DNA from: Falciphora oryzae | Taxonomy: Eukaryota > Ascomycota > Sordariomycetes > Magnaporthales > Magnaporthaceae | Assembly (NCBI GenBank): GCA_000733355.1 | Contig: JNVV01000003.1 | Span: forward strand, 124,001-188,000 | DNA: 64,000 nt | Reading direction: 5' to 3' | Shown here: positions 47,410-59,531 of the stretch, one piece after another | How the letters are laid out: each line of letters opens with the position of its first letter | Numbering within the stretch: position 1 is the first letter of the stretch | Position numbers and translations under genes: made by a program | Notes under the pieces: model-generated | What the model saw: only the letters and a program-made list of their open reading frames with translations | Database searches by the model: none | Told to the model about the DNA's origin: nothing

Positions 47410-47902
47410 GGTGGCAACGTTGGTCGGGCTAAGGGGGGGGCTCTGTCGTTGTCGATATTAAGCTGGATATGTCGATGGCTCGGGCGCTGTTCTCGAGCGT
47501 GAGAATATGTGTTTTGCGCATATGTTTTCCATGATTAGGCCCTGCGACCGGAGAGTCAAACCAGCATCCCGTTGTCAAAAGATGGGGATGGGGGTAGCTG
47601 CCCAAGATTCGATGATGTTATCTGTAGGCGCTTTTTCAGCCGCGCTTCCATGCTTGAGTCGGCCGGGGATCCAGCGATGGTCCCTGCAAGTGTGGAGACG
47701 GCCTGCGCGTGGAAGCGGGGCCAAGTGATAAGATAAGGCGCCGAAAGCAGGCGGGCCAAAAAAAAAATTGAGGCGCGACATAGACGGGCAGTGTCGTGCG
47801 CCATCCTATGAGCGACGACTGAACACGCCGAGCGATACTGAGCGTCAACGATTCTCCTTTGCGACTTTACCGCAGCTACGGGCAGACCTCCGGCCATTGG
47901 AC
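47410..47902. promoter_or_regulatory. Bidirectional promoter interval, membrane-protein gene / NOP14
   Basis: 493 bases between two divergent start codons. No internal coding frame. An A run at about 47759-47767 lies toward NOP14. No known motif is clear to me. Confidence 0.4.
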
Positions 47903-50737
47903 ATGGCGGGCTCACAGCTCAAGAGGCTAAAGGCCTCTCTTCGGGAACAGGGAATCGTGGGACCCCAGAAATCGAAGAAGCAGAAGAAGCAGACAGCTCA
48001 AGATGCAAAAGCCAATGCGGACAAGCGGTTGAAGAGATCGGTCGCTTTGGGGGGAATCCGAGAGCAGTTCAACCCTTTTCAATTTCACACGAATGCGCGG
48101 GGCCCCAAATTTGAGGTGACGAGCAACAAGGCTCCAACCGCAAATGCCTCCAAGGGCATAAAAGGACGCCCTGGCGTCACCAAGGCGCTCGGCGAGGAGA
48201 GGGTTTGTGCCTTCAAGAGGATACGATCCGCTTGCGAGGCCATTGCTAACAGACATGTGTTGTAGCGCCGCGAGACCCTTTTGGTGGAGATGCAGCGCAG
48301 GAACAAGGTCGGCGGCATCCTGGATCGGCGAATCGGAGAGAACGACCCATCCATGGCGCCGGAGGAGAAGGCCCTACAAAGGTTCGCGATGGAGAAGCAG
48401 CGCAGCCACAAGAAGGGTTCTCTCTTTGATCTGGAAGACGACGGAGACGATGTCGGCCTGACTCACATGGGCAAGTCCTTGTCCTTTGACGATGGTGAGG
48501 ACGATTTTGACAACGCCGATCTGCCATCTGAGAACGAGTCCGACATAGCCAACATCAACCCCACGCGCCTCAAGAGGATGCGCGGCGAGGATGTTTCCGA
48601 CGGAGGCGACGATGAGGCCGAGCAACTACCGGCGAGGAAAAAGACCAAACAGGAAATCTACAAGGAGATCATCGAGAAGTCCAAGGCACACAAGTACGAG
48701 CGCCAGGCCGCCAAGGATGCCGATGAGGACCTGAGGGAAAAGATAGACAAGGAATTTGCAGAGCTCCAGAGGATGCTGTTTACAAACAAAGCGAAGCCCT
48801 CGCGGCCGGATCCGGAAGGCCCGCAACTAGCCCCTAAACTTGTCGCAGGACTTGACAAGGAAGAGTTCGACAAGGCCTACGATGTCCGGGTCAAGAAGCT
48901 GCTGCAAGACAATAGAGCACAGCCCACTGAGAGGATGAAGACGGATGAGGAGAAGGCTGCTGAGGAATCAGCCCGCCTCAAGGAGCTCGAGGAGAAGCGG
49001 CTCAAGAGGATGCGAGGAGAGGAAGTCAGTGATGACGACAGCGACGGAGACGATGAGACTCGGGAAAAGGAAAAGTCGTCTCCTGATGCTGCGATGCACG
49101 ATCCCGATGGAGACACGGAGGAGGAAGACGAGTTTCAGCTTGGCAAGGGAATCAAGAAGATGCGCCCGACAGCTACGGAGCTAGGGTTTGACGACGAGGA
49201 CGACTTCATCATTGACGACGACCTGGTTGCCAGCGGATCCGACATCGAGCCGGAGGATAAGGAGGATCTCTCTTCCGACGATAGTGGGGATGATGAGGAC
49301 ACTGGGTTCGACGGCTTCGAGTCCGATGACGAGTTCACAAAAGGCCTCCTGACGGAGACAGAAAGCAGACAACCCGAGTTCACGGAAGCAACCAAGGTTC
49401 CCGGCGCGGATTCCAAGGGCGACGATTATGGCATCCCATATACGTTCCCGTGCCCCCAGTCCCACGACGAGCTGTTGAAGATCACCAAGGGGCTGCCTGT
49501 GGCCAAACTTGCCACCGTCATCCAACGGATACGTGCGCTGTACCACCCAAAGCTGGACAGCGGCAACAAGGAGCGAATAGGGAACTTCTCTAGAGTCTTG
49601 GTGCAGCATATCGCCTATCTGGGCAACCTGACCGACGGCGCGCCATCTGCTGCCATTGAGGGTCTCATTCGGCACGTCCACTCGCTGGCCAAGACATTCC
49701 CGCTTGAAATTTCACGCGAATTTCGTCTCCATCTCCAGGCCATGGGGACCGGTAGGCCGCTTGGGCTGGCTAATGGCGACCTGTTCATCCTGACCGCCAT
49801 TGGCTCGATATACCCGACGTCGGACCATTTCCACCGGGTGGTGACCCCAGCCATGCTTTCCATCGCGAGGTTCCTCGGCCAGAGTGTGCCCAAGAAGCTC
49901 TCTGACTACGCCACAGGGACCTACCTCACGATACTAGCTCTGCAGTACCAGGCGCTATCGAAGCGCTATGTGCCGGAGCTAATGAATTTCGTCCTCAACA
50001 CACTATGCGCCCTGGCTCCGAATGAGTGCACAGGGCGTCTGGGCGCTTTCCCAGTGCACCGCCCTTCCCCGAGCACCCGGATCAGGGACAGCCAAGGAGA
50101 GCCAGTACGAAAGCTGAGCTGCGCCGACTGTCGCCCTTCCACCAGTGGCGATGATGGTCCCTCCAGCTCTCTGAAGGTTGCGATCCTCGACACGACCGTC
50201 AGGGTGCTCTCTGCCGCAGCTGATTGCTGGACTGGGAAGCCCGGGTTTTTCGAGACGTTCGAGCCTGCCTCAAAGGTTTTGGCTCACTTGTGCTCCAAAT
50301 CCTGCAGAAGTGCACTGCCTCCTGCCGTGGTCAAAGAAACAGAGAGGCTCTTGGCGCGACTGAAGGCGTCGCTCCAGGCCGCACGGCTGTCCCGTCGACC
50401 CCTGGAGTTGCACCACCACCGCCCCTTGGCGATCCGGACTTATGTGCCCAAGTTCGAGGACACGTTCGACCCGAACAAGCACTACGACCCGGACAGAGAA
50501 CGGGCCGAGATGGCCAAGCTACGGGCCGAGCACAAGAGGGAGCGCAAGGGAGCAATGAGGGAGCTGCGGAAGGACGCAAACTTCATGGCCCGCGAGAAGC
50601 TCAAAATCAAGAAGGCCAAGGACGAGGCGTACGAGAAGAAGTTCAAGAGACTGGTGTCGGAGATCCAGAGCCAGGAAGGCCGCGAGGCGAACGCATATGA
50701 GCGGGAGAAGCAGCAAAGGAAGCGGGCGAGGAAGTAG
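47903..50737 (+). CDS. nop14: Nop14, 40S ribosome biogenesis factor
   Basis: Component of the 90S/SSU processome required for 18S rRNA maturation and 40S export; nucleolar. Exons 47903-48202 and 48266-50737; 923 residues (yeast 810). Family marks: N-terminal MAGSQLKRLKASLREQGI with basic KKQKKQ; NPFQFHTNARGPKFEV; RRETLLVEMQRRNKVGGI right at the splice junction; DRRIGENDPSMAPEEK; long acidic stretches with a twice-repeated RLKRMRGE[DE]VSDD motif (about 48570-48600 and 49000-49030); GIPYTFPCPQSHDELLK; and a helical C-terminal half ending in a Lys/Arg-rich tail (YEREKQQRKRARK). The start matches the conserved N-terminus. Confidence 0.95.
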
Positions 50738-50876
50738 CGGGCGAGCCAGGGGCTGGGATGTACAGGCGCTACGCATTTTCAGTCAGCGCCTTGTCAGGGT
50801 GCCATGATTACAATCTAGATATCCCATGTTCGTTTGGTTCCGGAATGAGACCGCATGCGAAGATTTCATACATCCA

Positions 50877-51768
50877 CTACTGACGCTTCCACTTATACCG
50901 AAGCACGGTGAAGTGTTGGCCAAACACAGATGCCTTCTCTTCCCCGATCTCGACAAAGCCAACCGACTCGTACAAGCGGGTTGCTGCAACCAGACACCGC
51001 CTGGTCTCAAGGTATATTTCATCGAACCCAGTGCGCTTTACAAAGTCGATGGCCGCGCTCATGAGTTTCTTGCCCGCGCCAGAGCCACGCACGGCCTCAT
51101 CGACGATAAGAGCGCGCAGGTGGGCCACGCCGGGACGGCCCAGGTCCTCGCCGTCGATAAAATAGTGCCTACTATCCGCTCTTCCGCCTCCTTGCCGCTC
51201 TGGCTGTGCTTGACCGTCTGCACGGCGCTCCAGGCCTGATTCATCGGCCTTTCGAGCCTGGTTAGGAAGTCGGCCAGGCTGGTGGAAAGCAGCGATTCGA
51301 AACTGCACCCCCAGCCAAATTCTTGGCTGTAGTAGTCCATGTGCATTTCCACTGCACGAGCCAATATTCCAGGCCGGTAACCCGGTACGATCTTAAGCTC
51401 GTGCCGCTGCTGCCGGACTCGGCTGGTCGGGATTGCCGGCATTTCCGGTGTCGGGGCTTGGGTCTGGACGCTTGCGAGGAAGGTGCGGTGGCGCCACCGC
51501 TGCTGCGGAGCTCTCGGATAGCATTATGCAGCTCCGGCTCGCCGATGGTCAGGACGCCCCGGAGCGCCGGGAATGTCGTGTTCCCCTTGTCGCCGATCTC
51601 GATCAGGCAGCGCGTCGCGGCGGCCGACAGGGCCGAGATGGGCAGGGTCGGGAGCAGGAAGCCCCACGTCCGGGCCAGAGTGCGTGATGCCTCTCTGATC
51701 GGCGCGACCGCGGAGGCGGGGTCAGGGGCTATGACGGGTTAGACCGTGGGGATCGCTGCGCAGGACAT
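50877..51768 (-). pseudogene. Decayed MarR-type HTH plus GNAT acetyltransferase gene
   Basis: Read on the minus strand, an ATG at 51768 opens a frame that stops at codon 10 (51741-51739). It then continues in the same frame as a winged-helix start (REASRTLARTWGFLLP, then TRCLIEIGDKGNTTFPALRG). The second half of the MarR domain is missing, and the frame changes at about 51480-51520. The linker and GNAT domain then follow in another frame (HELKIVPGYRPGILARAVEM). A further one-base shift occurs at a run of four A (plus strand 51159-51162), after which the acetyl-CoA-binding motif (RALIVDEAVRGSGAGKKLM) and a complete C-terminus remain. Intact proteins of this MarR-linker-GNAT type are known in fungi and bacteria. 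Three separate lesions make a working full-length protein unlikely. The GNAT part is well preserved, so decay may be recent, or a sequence error could account for the homopolymer lesion alone. Confidence 0.8.
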
Positions 51769-53187
51769 GACGAAGGGGGAGGAATGTATTTATGAATGTG
51801 GTGTTTTAGATTTGAGGAAGCTAGCCTCTTTCTCATCTCGTGTCTTAGCCTACGGCGGAAGTAATTGTGTTTTTCGGGACAGGCTTCGATTCACAGACTC
51901 AATATGCCTCCCATGAGCTTCAGCTTCAGCTTCATCCATCTCCGTTGTCGGATGCCGGCCTCGGACTTCCCAGCCTGGCTCGGACTTTGGTCGCCCGCAT
52001 GTTGGGGAAGATGACCGTTGGCTTTGGCTGCCCGAGTCTTATCTGCTTATATGAGCAGTGAAGCTACTTACGATGAGATAAGTTGATACGAAGTAGCTAT
52101 GGTACTACCTGGTCTTACGTATCCCCTTTGTATCATTGTTCAAACGGGGAGGTCGCCCAGCTTCCAAATGCCAGCAGACGGATTCGCGGACACGAACACG
52201 GCCAACTTACCCTGGCCTCGGGATCCAGTCCGATGTTGTAAGTAGATGGGGCAATCCTTGGGCCCCATTACCCCGGACTGCCAACCGACCCGGTACGAGA
52301 GCGAGACGGGCCCGCGGTTGTCGGATTGTCTTTCGGCCTCCGTTTCGTCTAATGACTGGACGAACCAAGGCCGCCCTGCTCGCAACGGCCCCTTGACAAG
52401 GGGCAAGGTTGAGAGAAATGGGAGGTGTCTTTGTGTAGCGGCAACCGAGCGAAGCCGGTGCGACACGAACGATGCGCCGCACGTCTTCTAGATTTCAGTG
52501 AGTGCTTGCCGCGGACGCAAGCTAGACAGCATACTGCAGACAAGAAGACAGCTGAACATGGAACAAACGTGCGTCATTCGACACCACCCGGAGGAGCGGG
52601 CCAATTTCCAAATCCGATCTCCGTACTCTGTTTCAAGGCACGCGGCGCGTGGGGCAACAGGATGGCCGGTCCACACTCGCTTGGCCTTTTCGCAACGGAA
52701 GTCGCAAGATGGGTGTGCGGTGGACGAGCCAACCACCGAAGGGTTCCTCTTATGCATGACCGGAATTGACGAAGCGCCGGGCTAAACCCGGTGCAGGCAA
52801 TCCCAACGGCCAGACCCGGACGGCCTACCCAAGTCCTGCGCTTCTAGGGCTAGACTAACTGCCTCAGGTAGGCAGGAGGAGTCGGGTCGAAGGCCTCTTT
52901 CAAGCGTCAAAGCCAGGCGTCGGGCGATTGATGCCGCCGTCATACATCCAACACCGTCTGCGTGCCGGGACCCGAGGATCTGGCGTCAGCGCCCCGTCTC
53001 CGTTCGCGACGGGAGGATTATATGTATAGAGAGGGCTGCTTCAGCCGCACTCGTCGTGCTCTAGAATCCCGGACCTCTCTCATCTCGTCTGCCTACCAGC
53101 TCCCGTTAGAGCAGTGCAGAGACAAGCCTTCGTCTTCTTTATCTCTTGCTATACCACCTTCTGGCTCTTCTATATCCTCCATCTCCC
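51769..53187. other. Intergenic: pseudogene upstream flank and P450 promoter
   Basis: About 1.4 kb. No coding frame supported. AT-richer at about 52040-52140. The last 200 bases before 53188 are pyrimidine-rich and probably form the P450 leader. Confidence 0.45.
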
Positions 53188-54924
53188 ATGTTAGCTCCCG
53201 CTATCAAACGGACCTGGCGGCCATGGCGGCCTGCCTCCCTGGTCTTCGTCGGGGTGGTGGCGTACGCCATCGTCTCGCGTCAGGGCCAATGGTCTAAATC
53301 TGCATTCCTAACCACCTTCTCTGGCGCGTGGCTGCTCCTGTTCGCCGCCTGGAGCGTTTGGATGAACCAGCTTTACCCCAAGCTTTTCTCTCCGCTCAGA
53401 CACCTGCCAGGGCCAAAGGACAACAGCTTCTTCAACGGCCAGCAGGCCCGGATCAGCAGGGAGCCAACTGGTGCGCCCATGGTGGACTGGTTTAACAATA
53501 TCCCCAATGACGGCCTTATACGCTATCTGTCGATTCTCAATCTCGAGCGTCTCGCCCCGACCAGCGCCAAGGCCTTGCAGGAAATCCTCGTCACAAAAAA
53601 CTACGATTTCGAAAAGCCCGAAGACTTCAGGCACACCATCGGCCGCATCCTGGGCGTCGGCATTTTGCTGGCCGAGGGCGATGAGCACAAGGCCCAGAGG
53701 CGAGCGCTGAACCCGGCCTTTGGCTTCCGCCACATCAAGGACCTGGTGCCCGTCTTCTGGAGCAAGTCGGTCGAGTCCGTGCTCGCCATGACGGCCCAGG
53801 CCGACGCCGACGCGCAGCCGGACGCCCCCGGCCCGCGGACCGCCAGGATGGAGGCCAGCGGCTGGGCCTCGCGCGCCACCCTGGACATCATCGGCGTGGC
53901 CGGCCTCGGGCGTGACTTTGGCGCCATCGCGAACCCGGACACGGAGCTCACGACGACCTACAACAACCTGTTCAAGCCCTCGCGCCAGGCCCGGTTCCTC
54001 GGCATGCTCGGCCTCATCATCGGCGGCTGGGCCGTGTCGATCCTGCCGATATCCCGGAACAACGACATCCAGGCGTCCTCGAGGATCATCCGTGCCACGT
54101 GTCGGGATCTGATCCGCGAAAAGCAGGCCAAGCTGAACGAGCGCAAGAAGGACGAGACTGGCAACGCGGCCGGTCCTCGGGATGTGGACATTCTCTCTGT
54201 TGCGCTCGAGAGTGGGGGCTTCGGCGAAGAGAACCTGGTGGACCAACTGATGACGTTTCTGGCGGCCGGGCACGAAACCACAGCGTCAGCCCTGACCTGG
54301 GCCGTCTACCTTCTGTCGGTCCACCCAGGGGTTCAGAGTCGGCTGCGGGCCGAGGTGAGGGCGCGCTTGCCGGCCCCCGGGTCCGACGACGCAGCGTCGG
54401 TGACATCGGTTGACATCGACCGCATGCCCTACCTCAACGCCGTCTGCCTCGAGATCCTGAGGTACATGGCACCCGCGCCAAACACCCTGAGGGTGTCGAA
54501 CAAGGACACGATGGTGCAGGGCCAGTTCGTGCCCAAGGGGACCCGGATAATGCTGGTGATCAGCGCCCTCAACAGGTCGACCTCGCTGTGGGGACCCGAC
54601 GCCGGGAGCTTCAACCCGGACCGCTGGCTGGACCCGGTGCCCGGCGCGGCAGGCGGCGAGGCCGCCTACACGGTCAACAACAACGGCGGCGCCTCGAGCA
54701 ACTACGCGCTCATGACCTTCCTCCACGGGCCCAGGAGCTGCATCGGGAGCGCGTTCGCCAGGGCCGAGTTCGCGTGCCTGCTGGCCGCCTGGTTCGGCCG
54801 GTTCGAGTTCTCGCTCCAGCACGAGGAGGAGATGGACGAGAAGAATGTCGACATCAAGGGCGGCATCACGCAGCGTCCTGCGAACGGGATGCGCGTGTGG
54901 GCAAGAGTCATGGAGGGCTGGTAG
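53188..54924 (+). CDS. Cytochrome P450 monooxygenase
   Basis: Single exon, 578 residues. The N-terminus has two hydrophobic segments (about 14-30 and 40-55) for ER anchoring, then a proline hinge LRHLPGPKD. The I-helix oxygen-binding motif is FLAAGHETT, the K-helix ExxR is EILR, the PERF-like region is FNPDRW, and the heme-binding loop is FLHGPRSCIG, with the axial Cys. All catalytic elements are intact. I cannot place it in a CYP family or name a substrate; the overall form is like long-chain/xenobiotic-type fungal P450s. No biosynthetic backbone gene lies nearby, so membership in a metabolite cluster is not supported. The reading frame is open 14 codons further up, but 53188 is the first ATG. 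Confidence 0.93.
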   Translation: MLAPAIKRTWRPWRPASLVFVGVVAYAIVSRQGQWSKSAFLTTFSGAWLLLFAAWSVWMNQLYPKLFSPLRHLPGPKDNSFFNGQQARISREPTGAPMVDWFNNIPNDGLIRYLSILNLERLAPTSAKALQEILVTKNYDFEKPEDFRHTIGRILGVGILLAEGDEHKAQRRALNPAFGFRHIKDLVPVFWSKSVESVLAMTAQADADAQPDAPGPRTARMEASGWASRATLDIIGVAGLGRDFGAIANPDTELTTTYNNLFKPSRQARFLGMLGLIIGGWAVSILPISRNNDIQASSRIIRATCRDLIREKQAKLNERKKDETGNAAGPRDVDILSVALESGGFGEENLVDQLMTFLAAGHETTASALTWAVYLLSVHPGVQSRLRAEVRARLPAPGSDDAASVTSVDIDRMPYLNAVCLEILRYMAPAPNTLRVSNKDTMVQGQFVPKGTRIMLVISALNRSTSLWGPDAGSFNPDRWLDPVPGAAGGEAAYTVNNNGGASSNYALMTFLHGPRSCIGSAFARAEFACLLAAWFGRFEFSLQHEEEMDEKNVDIKGGITQRPANGMRVWARVMEGW

Positions 54925-56299
54925 GAGCTGCCTGTTTATCCCTCTCGCTACGGCTCTCAGTCGCCTTTTTCTCCCAACTACATCTATATAACAAGACTTT
55001 GTTGTATTCTGTTCCTTGCTGCTAACTTTTCACCCCCTTTATTTGCTTTCTCTTATTGTTATGGATATCCACCCAGTGACGGGATATTTACGGCCAATGT
55101 TGGGGACGGCCCTGTTTTGATTTTGGCAAATCTCAAGAATTCCGTGCTGTATTCAATCAAGATGCGGCGATTGTACCATGTTGCACGGCGCCGGGAGCAC
55201 AGAAACCGCCCTACCGGAACGCGCCCTTTCCTTCAGCAGCAGTCGATAAAATCCCATGATAATCATATCTTTCCCCTCGCACACGCCGCCCTGCTGGAAA
55301 GAGGGAATTATTCCCCAAATTATTCCCAATTTATTGATTCCCCGGTAGCGGGAGCCCGTGCCTGAAACGAGTGATTTCGCAATCCACGCGCGAAACATGA
55401 AACACTCTTATGCGATCCGCCCCACGATGGGGGAAAGAGGGCTAGCGAGCGAGCGCACACTCGCGCGCATTATCCCCCCAGGCACAATTTGTATCCCTGC
55501 TGCCCTGCCGTGTGGACGGACCCGTGCTGTGCGCAGGCGGAAGGGCGGCAAGGGAGAGCGCGCACGCGCACTCTGGGGGAGGAGCACGCGCAGTGGAGGG
55601 AGGGAGGGAGATCCCCCTCCTCGATCAAGCAACCGGGCGCACGGGAAAACCAGGCACTGCCGCCGCCGTCCCAACTGAAGACCAGAACCGATCCGACCCA
55701 CCCAAAACGGAGAAATGCGCCGAGTTCATCATCCCTTGCCTCCTGCAAACCATTATTGTGTGCAGCGACGCTTATGCTGTCTCTCCGTCGCAAGGGAGCC
55801 GGAGTCTTTGTGCGGCTGCTACGATGATCGAGGCGCTTTGCTCTGCCTCGGACCTGCATTACTGCGTTTTGTTCGCTTTCAGCCTTTGTCCTCTCAATTG
55901 AGGTACCGAGGGAGAGAGGAACAAGTGACGGTTCATGATGAGAAATGCTTGGATAGAGAGATAGGGGGGTATCTAAGTAGTTCTACGGATGGTGAGACGA
56001 AGCTCACGGTACAAAATCGGGAGGTATATTCTTGACGAACATTGACCACATTGCCTGTAAATGCATAATATCCTGAACGCCAATCCAGCCACAGTCGGGC
56101 GATATGGAGACGTATGACAGTGAAATAGTGAAGAAAGACAAATACAAATATTGGTAGAGTGTAAATGGTAAGTGGTCTATGAAGGGCCTCTCTTTTCCGG
56201 CGAATGGCGAGAACTGAGTGAAAGAAGGGAAGGCAAGAAAGGTAAAAGACACAAGGAAAAATGGAAACCCAAAGACCATCAAACGCACACGCCTAGACA
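54925..56299. other. Convergent intergenic region (P450 and Myb 3' flanks)
   Basis: About 1.4 kb without a supported gene. AT-rich near 55000-55050 and 56020-56200, and GC-rich with short frames on both strands in between (about 55400-55720). Confidence 0.45.
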
Positions 56300-57307
56300 T
56301 CACCTCCAGGTCGAATGGAGCCTGGTGCGGCGGCTTGACCTGGTGGGCCTCAGGCCGACGTCGCCGTGCAGCATCAGGCTCTTCCAGCGGCGGCCAAGGC
56401 AGGCGCGGTCCCTGCCGAGGCTGCGCGCGCAGTCCTCCCAGTCCTCGCGCGACAGGCGCAGCTTCTCGAGCACGAGCTCGACCAGGATCCGGTCGTCCTC
56501 GGCGCTCCACGCCTCGCCGTCCGCCTCCACCTCGACGTCGGTGCCGCCGCCGGCCTGCCGCTCCGGCTCGTGCAGCACGTGGAAGTCGGACCGCTCCAGG
56601 CCCATTGGCACCACCGCCGGCGCTATCCGTGCGCGCTTGGGCGTGTGTAGCGCCCGCGCTGGGGCCTCGGGGTCTGTGGTTGTGTCTGTTGTTGTTGTTG
56701 TTTTTGTTGATGGTGATGTTGGCGCGGCGACGCTAGGCGCGGTTTGCCTGGTCGATGCCCTGCTGGCGGCGCCGCGGAGCTCGAAGTCGCTGTCGGAGTC
56801 GGAGTCGGCGGCCGCCCGGCGCCTCTTGTTGGCGCCGCGCGGTGGTGCGCGCTTGGCGATCTTCTTGCGGGTCGTGACGGGGAGGTGGTCGCCGAGGGCG
56901 GGAGCGGCGGGTTCTGTCGTCTTGCGCGAGCGCAGGCGCAGCTTGAGCGGGCACGGCGCATGGGCGAGCGGAGGCGTGGGGAGCTGGCTGGGGTCGCGGG
57001 AGCACGAGGCCTCGCGCGACATGGCTGGGGGCGTAAAGATCATAAGCCCGTTGCCGTTGCTGTTGCCGTGGTGGTGGTTTGGCTGGTGCGCAAAGGCGGG
57101 CGGCGCGCCGAGGAGGGATTGCAGACTGCGGCAGGTGGCAAAGATGTTTCCGAAGCCGAGCGCGCCGCCGCCGCTGCTCTGCGCGGACGGGTTGTGCGGC
57201 GGCGGGCTGGCCGGGGGCGACGCGAAGAGCGTGGCCTGGAGTCGGGCGGAGGAGGAGGCGGCGGCGCCGTGCGACGAGTCGCAGGAGAGTGCGGAGGGGA
57301 GAAGCAT
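56300..57307 (-). CDS. Myb/SANT-domain protein, probable DNA-binding regulator
   Basis: Single exon, 335 residues. Residues 1-245 are disordered and rich in Ala, Pro, Ser and Thr. They include a basic cluster (TRKKIAKRAPPRGANKRRR) that could serve as a nuclear signal and a Thr run. Near the C-terminus (about 267-315) lies one Myb/SANT repeat: EAWSAEDDRILVELVLEKL, then SREDWEDCARSLGRDRACLG and RRWKSLM, with the usual spaced aromatic residues (W, W, W). A single repeat at the C-terminus is seen in several fungal Myb proteins. I do not assign a specific orthologue. The gene is followed upstream by a very large intergenic region, common for fungal regulators. Confidence 0.8.
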   Translation of the reverse strand: MLLPSALSCDSSHGAAASSSARLQATLFASPPASPPPHNPSAQSSGGGALGFGNIFATCRSLQSLLGAPPAFAHQPNHHHGNSNGNGLMIFTPPAMSREASCSRDPSQLPTPPLAHAPCPLKLRLRSRKTTEPAAPALGDHLPVTTRKKIAKRAPPRGANKRRRAAADSDSDSDFELRGAASRASTRQTAPSVAAPTSPSTKTTTTTDTTTDPEAPARALHTPKRARIAPAVVPMGLERSDFHVLHEPERQAGGGTDVEVEADGEAWSAEDDRILVELVLEKLRLSREDWEDCARSLGRDRACLGRRWKSLMLHGDVGLRPTRSSRRTRLHSTWR

Positions 57308-57498
57308 GGTTGTCGACTGTTTGCGCGTTGCGCGCGCGGGTCGGGCGGTCGAGGGAAGCGTTGTTCGTGCGATGCGACGGGGAGAGATCGGTATGTGGAC
57401 GCGCGCGCGATCGCAAACGATGGTGTTTTACTTTGTGGTTATGCTCTATGCTTGTGAGGCAGACTAGAGCAACCGATAAGTAGGTCGTCGAAAGAGAC

Positions 57499-57519
57499 TG
57501 TGTGTGTGTGTGTGTGTGT
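57499..57519. repeat. TG dinucleotide microsatellite
   Basis: Ten tandem TG units about 190 bases upstream of the Myb gene start codon, in its promoter or 5' leader. Confidence 0.9.
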
Positions 57520-59531
57520 TGGAGAGATCGATGATGCACCAAGGTGGGCGGGTGAGGAATGGAGGGTTGGAGGGTTGGAAGGGTGCGAAGATACAAGAAT
57601 AATGCGCCTAATAAGAAATGCGACGGGCAAGGTGAATGGCACGGCGACCCGAGGGGGGGAGGACCCGGAAACGTCGTGGCGGGCGTCTGCAAGCGGGCGA
57701 GGGTTCAGGTTGCTGCGAAATTGCTGCAAGGGCAGGCCACCCCTGTCAGCAAAAGTGGACACATGATGCACACGCCCCATCGGAAGTTGCGCAAAGCTCT
57801 GACCGCCCATCTCGACGGGGTCCCTTGGCTGTCGCTCTCTCTCGTCCCTCCCCCGTCAAGTGCCGGCGGGAAAAGGAAGCATGCGGCCAGGTTCTTGGTT
57901 GGTCTGGTCTGGGGAAAAGAATTGCGCCAGCGCTGGGCCGGCCACGCTGGAGAACAGACGTGGCCAGGGGGCCTGCGCAGCCAGCTGGCACTTCAGTGCC
58001 CTCCGCGCTGCTCCTCGAGATGCGACGGGGCGTCGAGCCGACAGGCGGTGACTGCCGGTCGACGGGCGGCGACAGCCTCTGCAGAGTAGCGCCTCGACTG
58101 CCAGCCTGGCGCTGCCCCCAAGGCTCCATCGGCTTCCAGTCCGGCCCAGAGCCAACTCGTGTTCCCCCGATATTGGGCAGCATCCCAGAAGGGCCAGCAA
58201 GACCGGCCGCGGATGGCCCCAATGGATTCGCAGGGAGCACGAACGGGCCCCATCGCGACTGACTCGCTCACCTTTGTGTCTTGCATTAAAATACCCGCCA
58301 GATGCACTGCTGCACTACGACCTGGCTACTGTCCAAAGATACCGCCAACCGCATGCACAAGCAGGTACACGTCGAGTCTCGCCATCAAGCGCCCGGTCCT
58401 TGCCGAGAGGGAGCGAGATGGTGTGGTGTGCCTCGTTTTGTCTCGCCTGGGTCTGAGGTCAGCGACTATTAGCCTGGCAGCGCCTCACGGCTTGTGTTCG
58501 CATTGCATCAACGTCTCCTCGTGGTGGTGTGGTGGTCTCGGTTGAGAGCCGGACAGGGCTGCCTGGCTTGGTTTTACTCGAGCGTCGTTGACTCGTTTGG
58601 GTTGACAGCCGCCTTGACAATCCAGGGAACCGTGGGCCGTGCTGCGAACAGACGTCAACCGTCGAGCGTGCCACCCGCTACGTGCTACATTCCGTCGGAT
58701 GCGCTCACCGAACTTCTGCCATGACGCACCGTCAGGCGTTGATCAGCGACGGCCTACTGCCTACCTATCTCGGACCTGCTGCTTCGCTCCCTCCCCAACC
58801 CTTGGCACTCTGGCTCAACGCCCGTCGGGACTTGTCGGCGTCTGCATTCATGTCGTAGGTTCCCTGGATGCCGCATCCCTCGCCGTTGACGGACAGAGAG
58901 CAACAGCAAACAAGGGCGGAGGCGGGGTGGGGCGACGAGGGCGACATTGTCCGAGGGCAAGAGGGGTTATCGTGCATGCGTTATTGATTCCTCGACGTCG
59001 TGCGCCTCGATGGACGGTCATCCGACGACAAGATAAGGCATCGCCGTCCGCTTTCGCTGCAAGCAATTATGGATGTTCCAACCCACAAGCCCCTCCCGAC
59101 ACCCCGGCTACTGCTTGTCTCCCCCTCATTCCTCTCCGCTCCCACCGTTGGCCCGGTTTCGTCTTCCTCCCTCGCCTTCATCCCTCACACCGCCCGCTCT
59201 GTGCGATAAGCCCATGTGGATGGTGCCGGCGAGATGGAGTGTCTCGCCTGCACGTCATCCACTGGTGCTCACGCGGATTACGGCGGCTTTCCCTTGGCCG
59301 CGACACACTGGTCTGTCAATATAGCAAGCCACTGTCTGGTTTTCCCGGTCATCAGAGAGGGTCATTTGGGAGGGAGGTGTGTCAGTGAAGGGAGGAGGGT
59401 GAGGATCATGAGGACGGTCAGGTCAAAAGACCCGGGCGCACCAGTCCGCCCACCATTGAGGCCAAAGAGGGGAGGAGGCAGACGGATGGACTGGGAGTCT
59501 ACGGTGCTGGACTGACGTTGCACTGCTCTAT

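Noticed and set aside
53308..54273. 321-codon minus-strand frame
   Set aside because: Antisense shadow of the cytochrome P450.
56172..57467. 431-codon + strand frame over the Myb gene
   Set aside because: Low-complexity antisense of the disordered Myb protein; the minus strand gives the Myb repeat.
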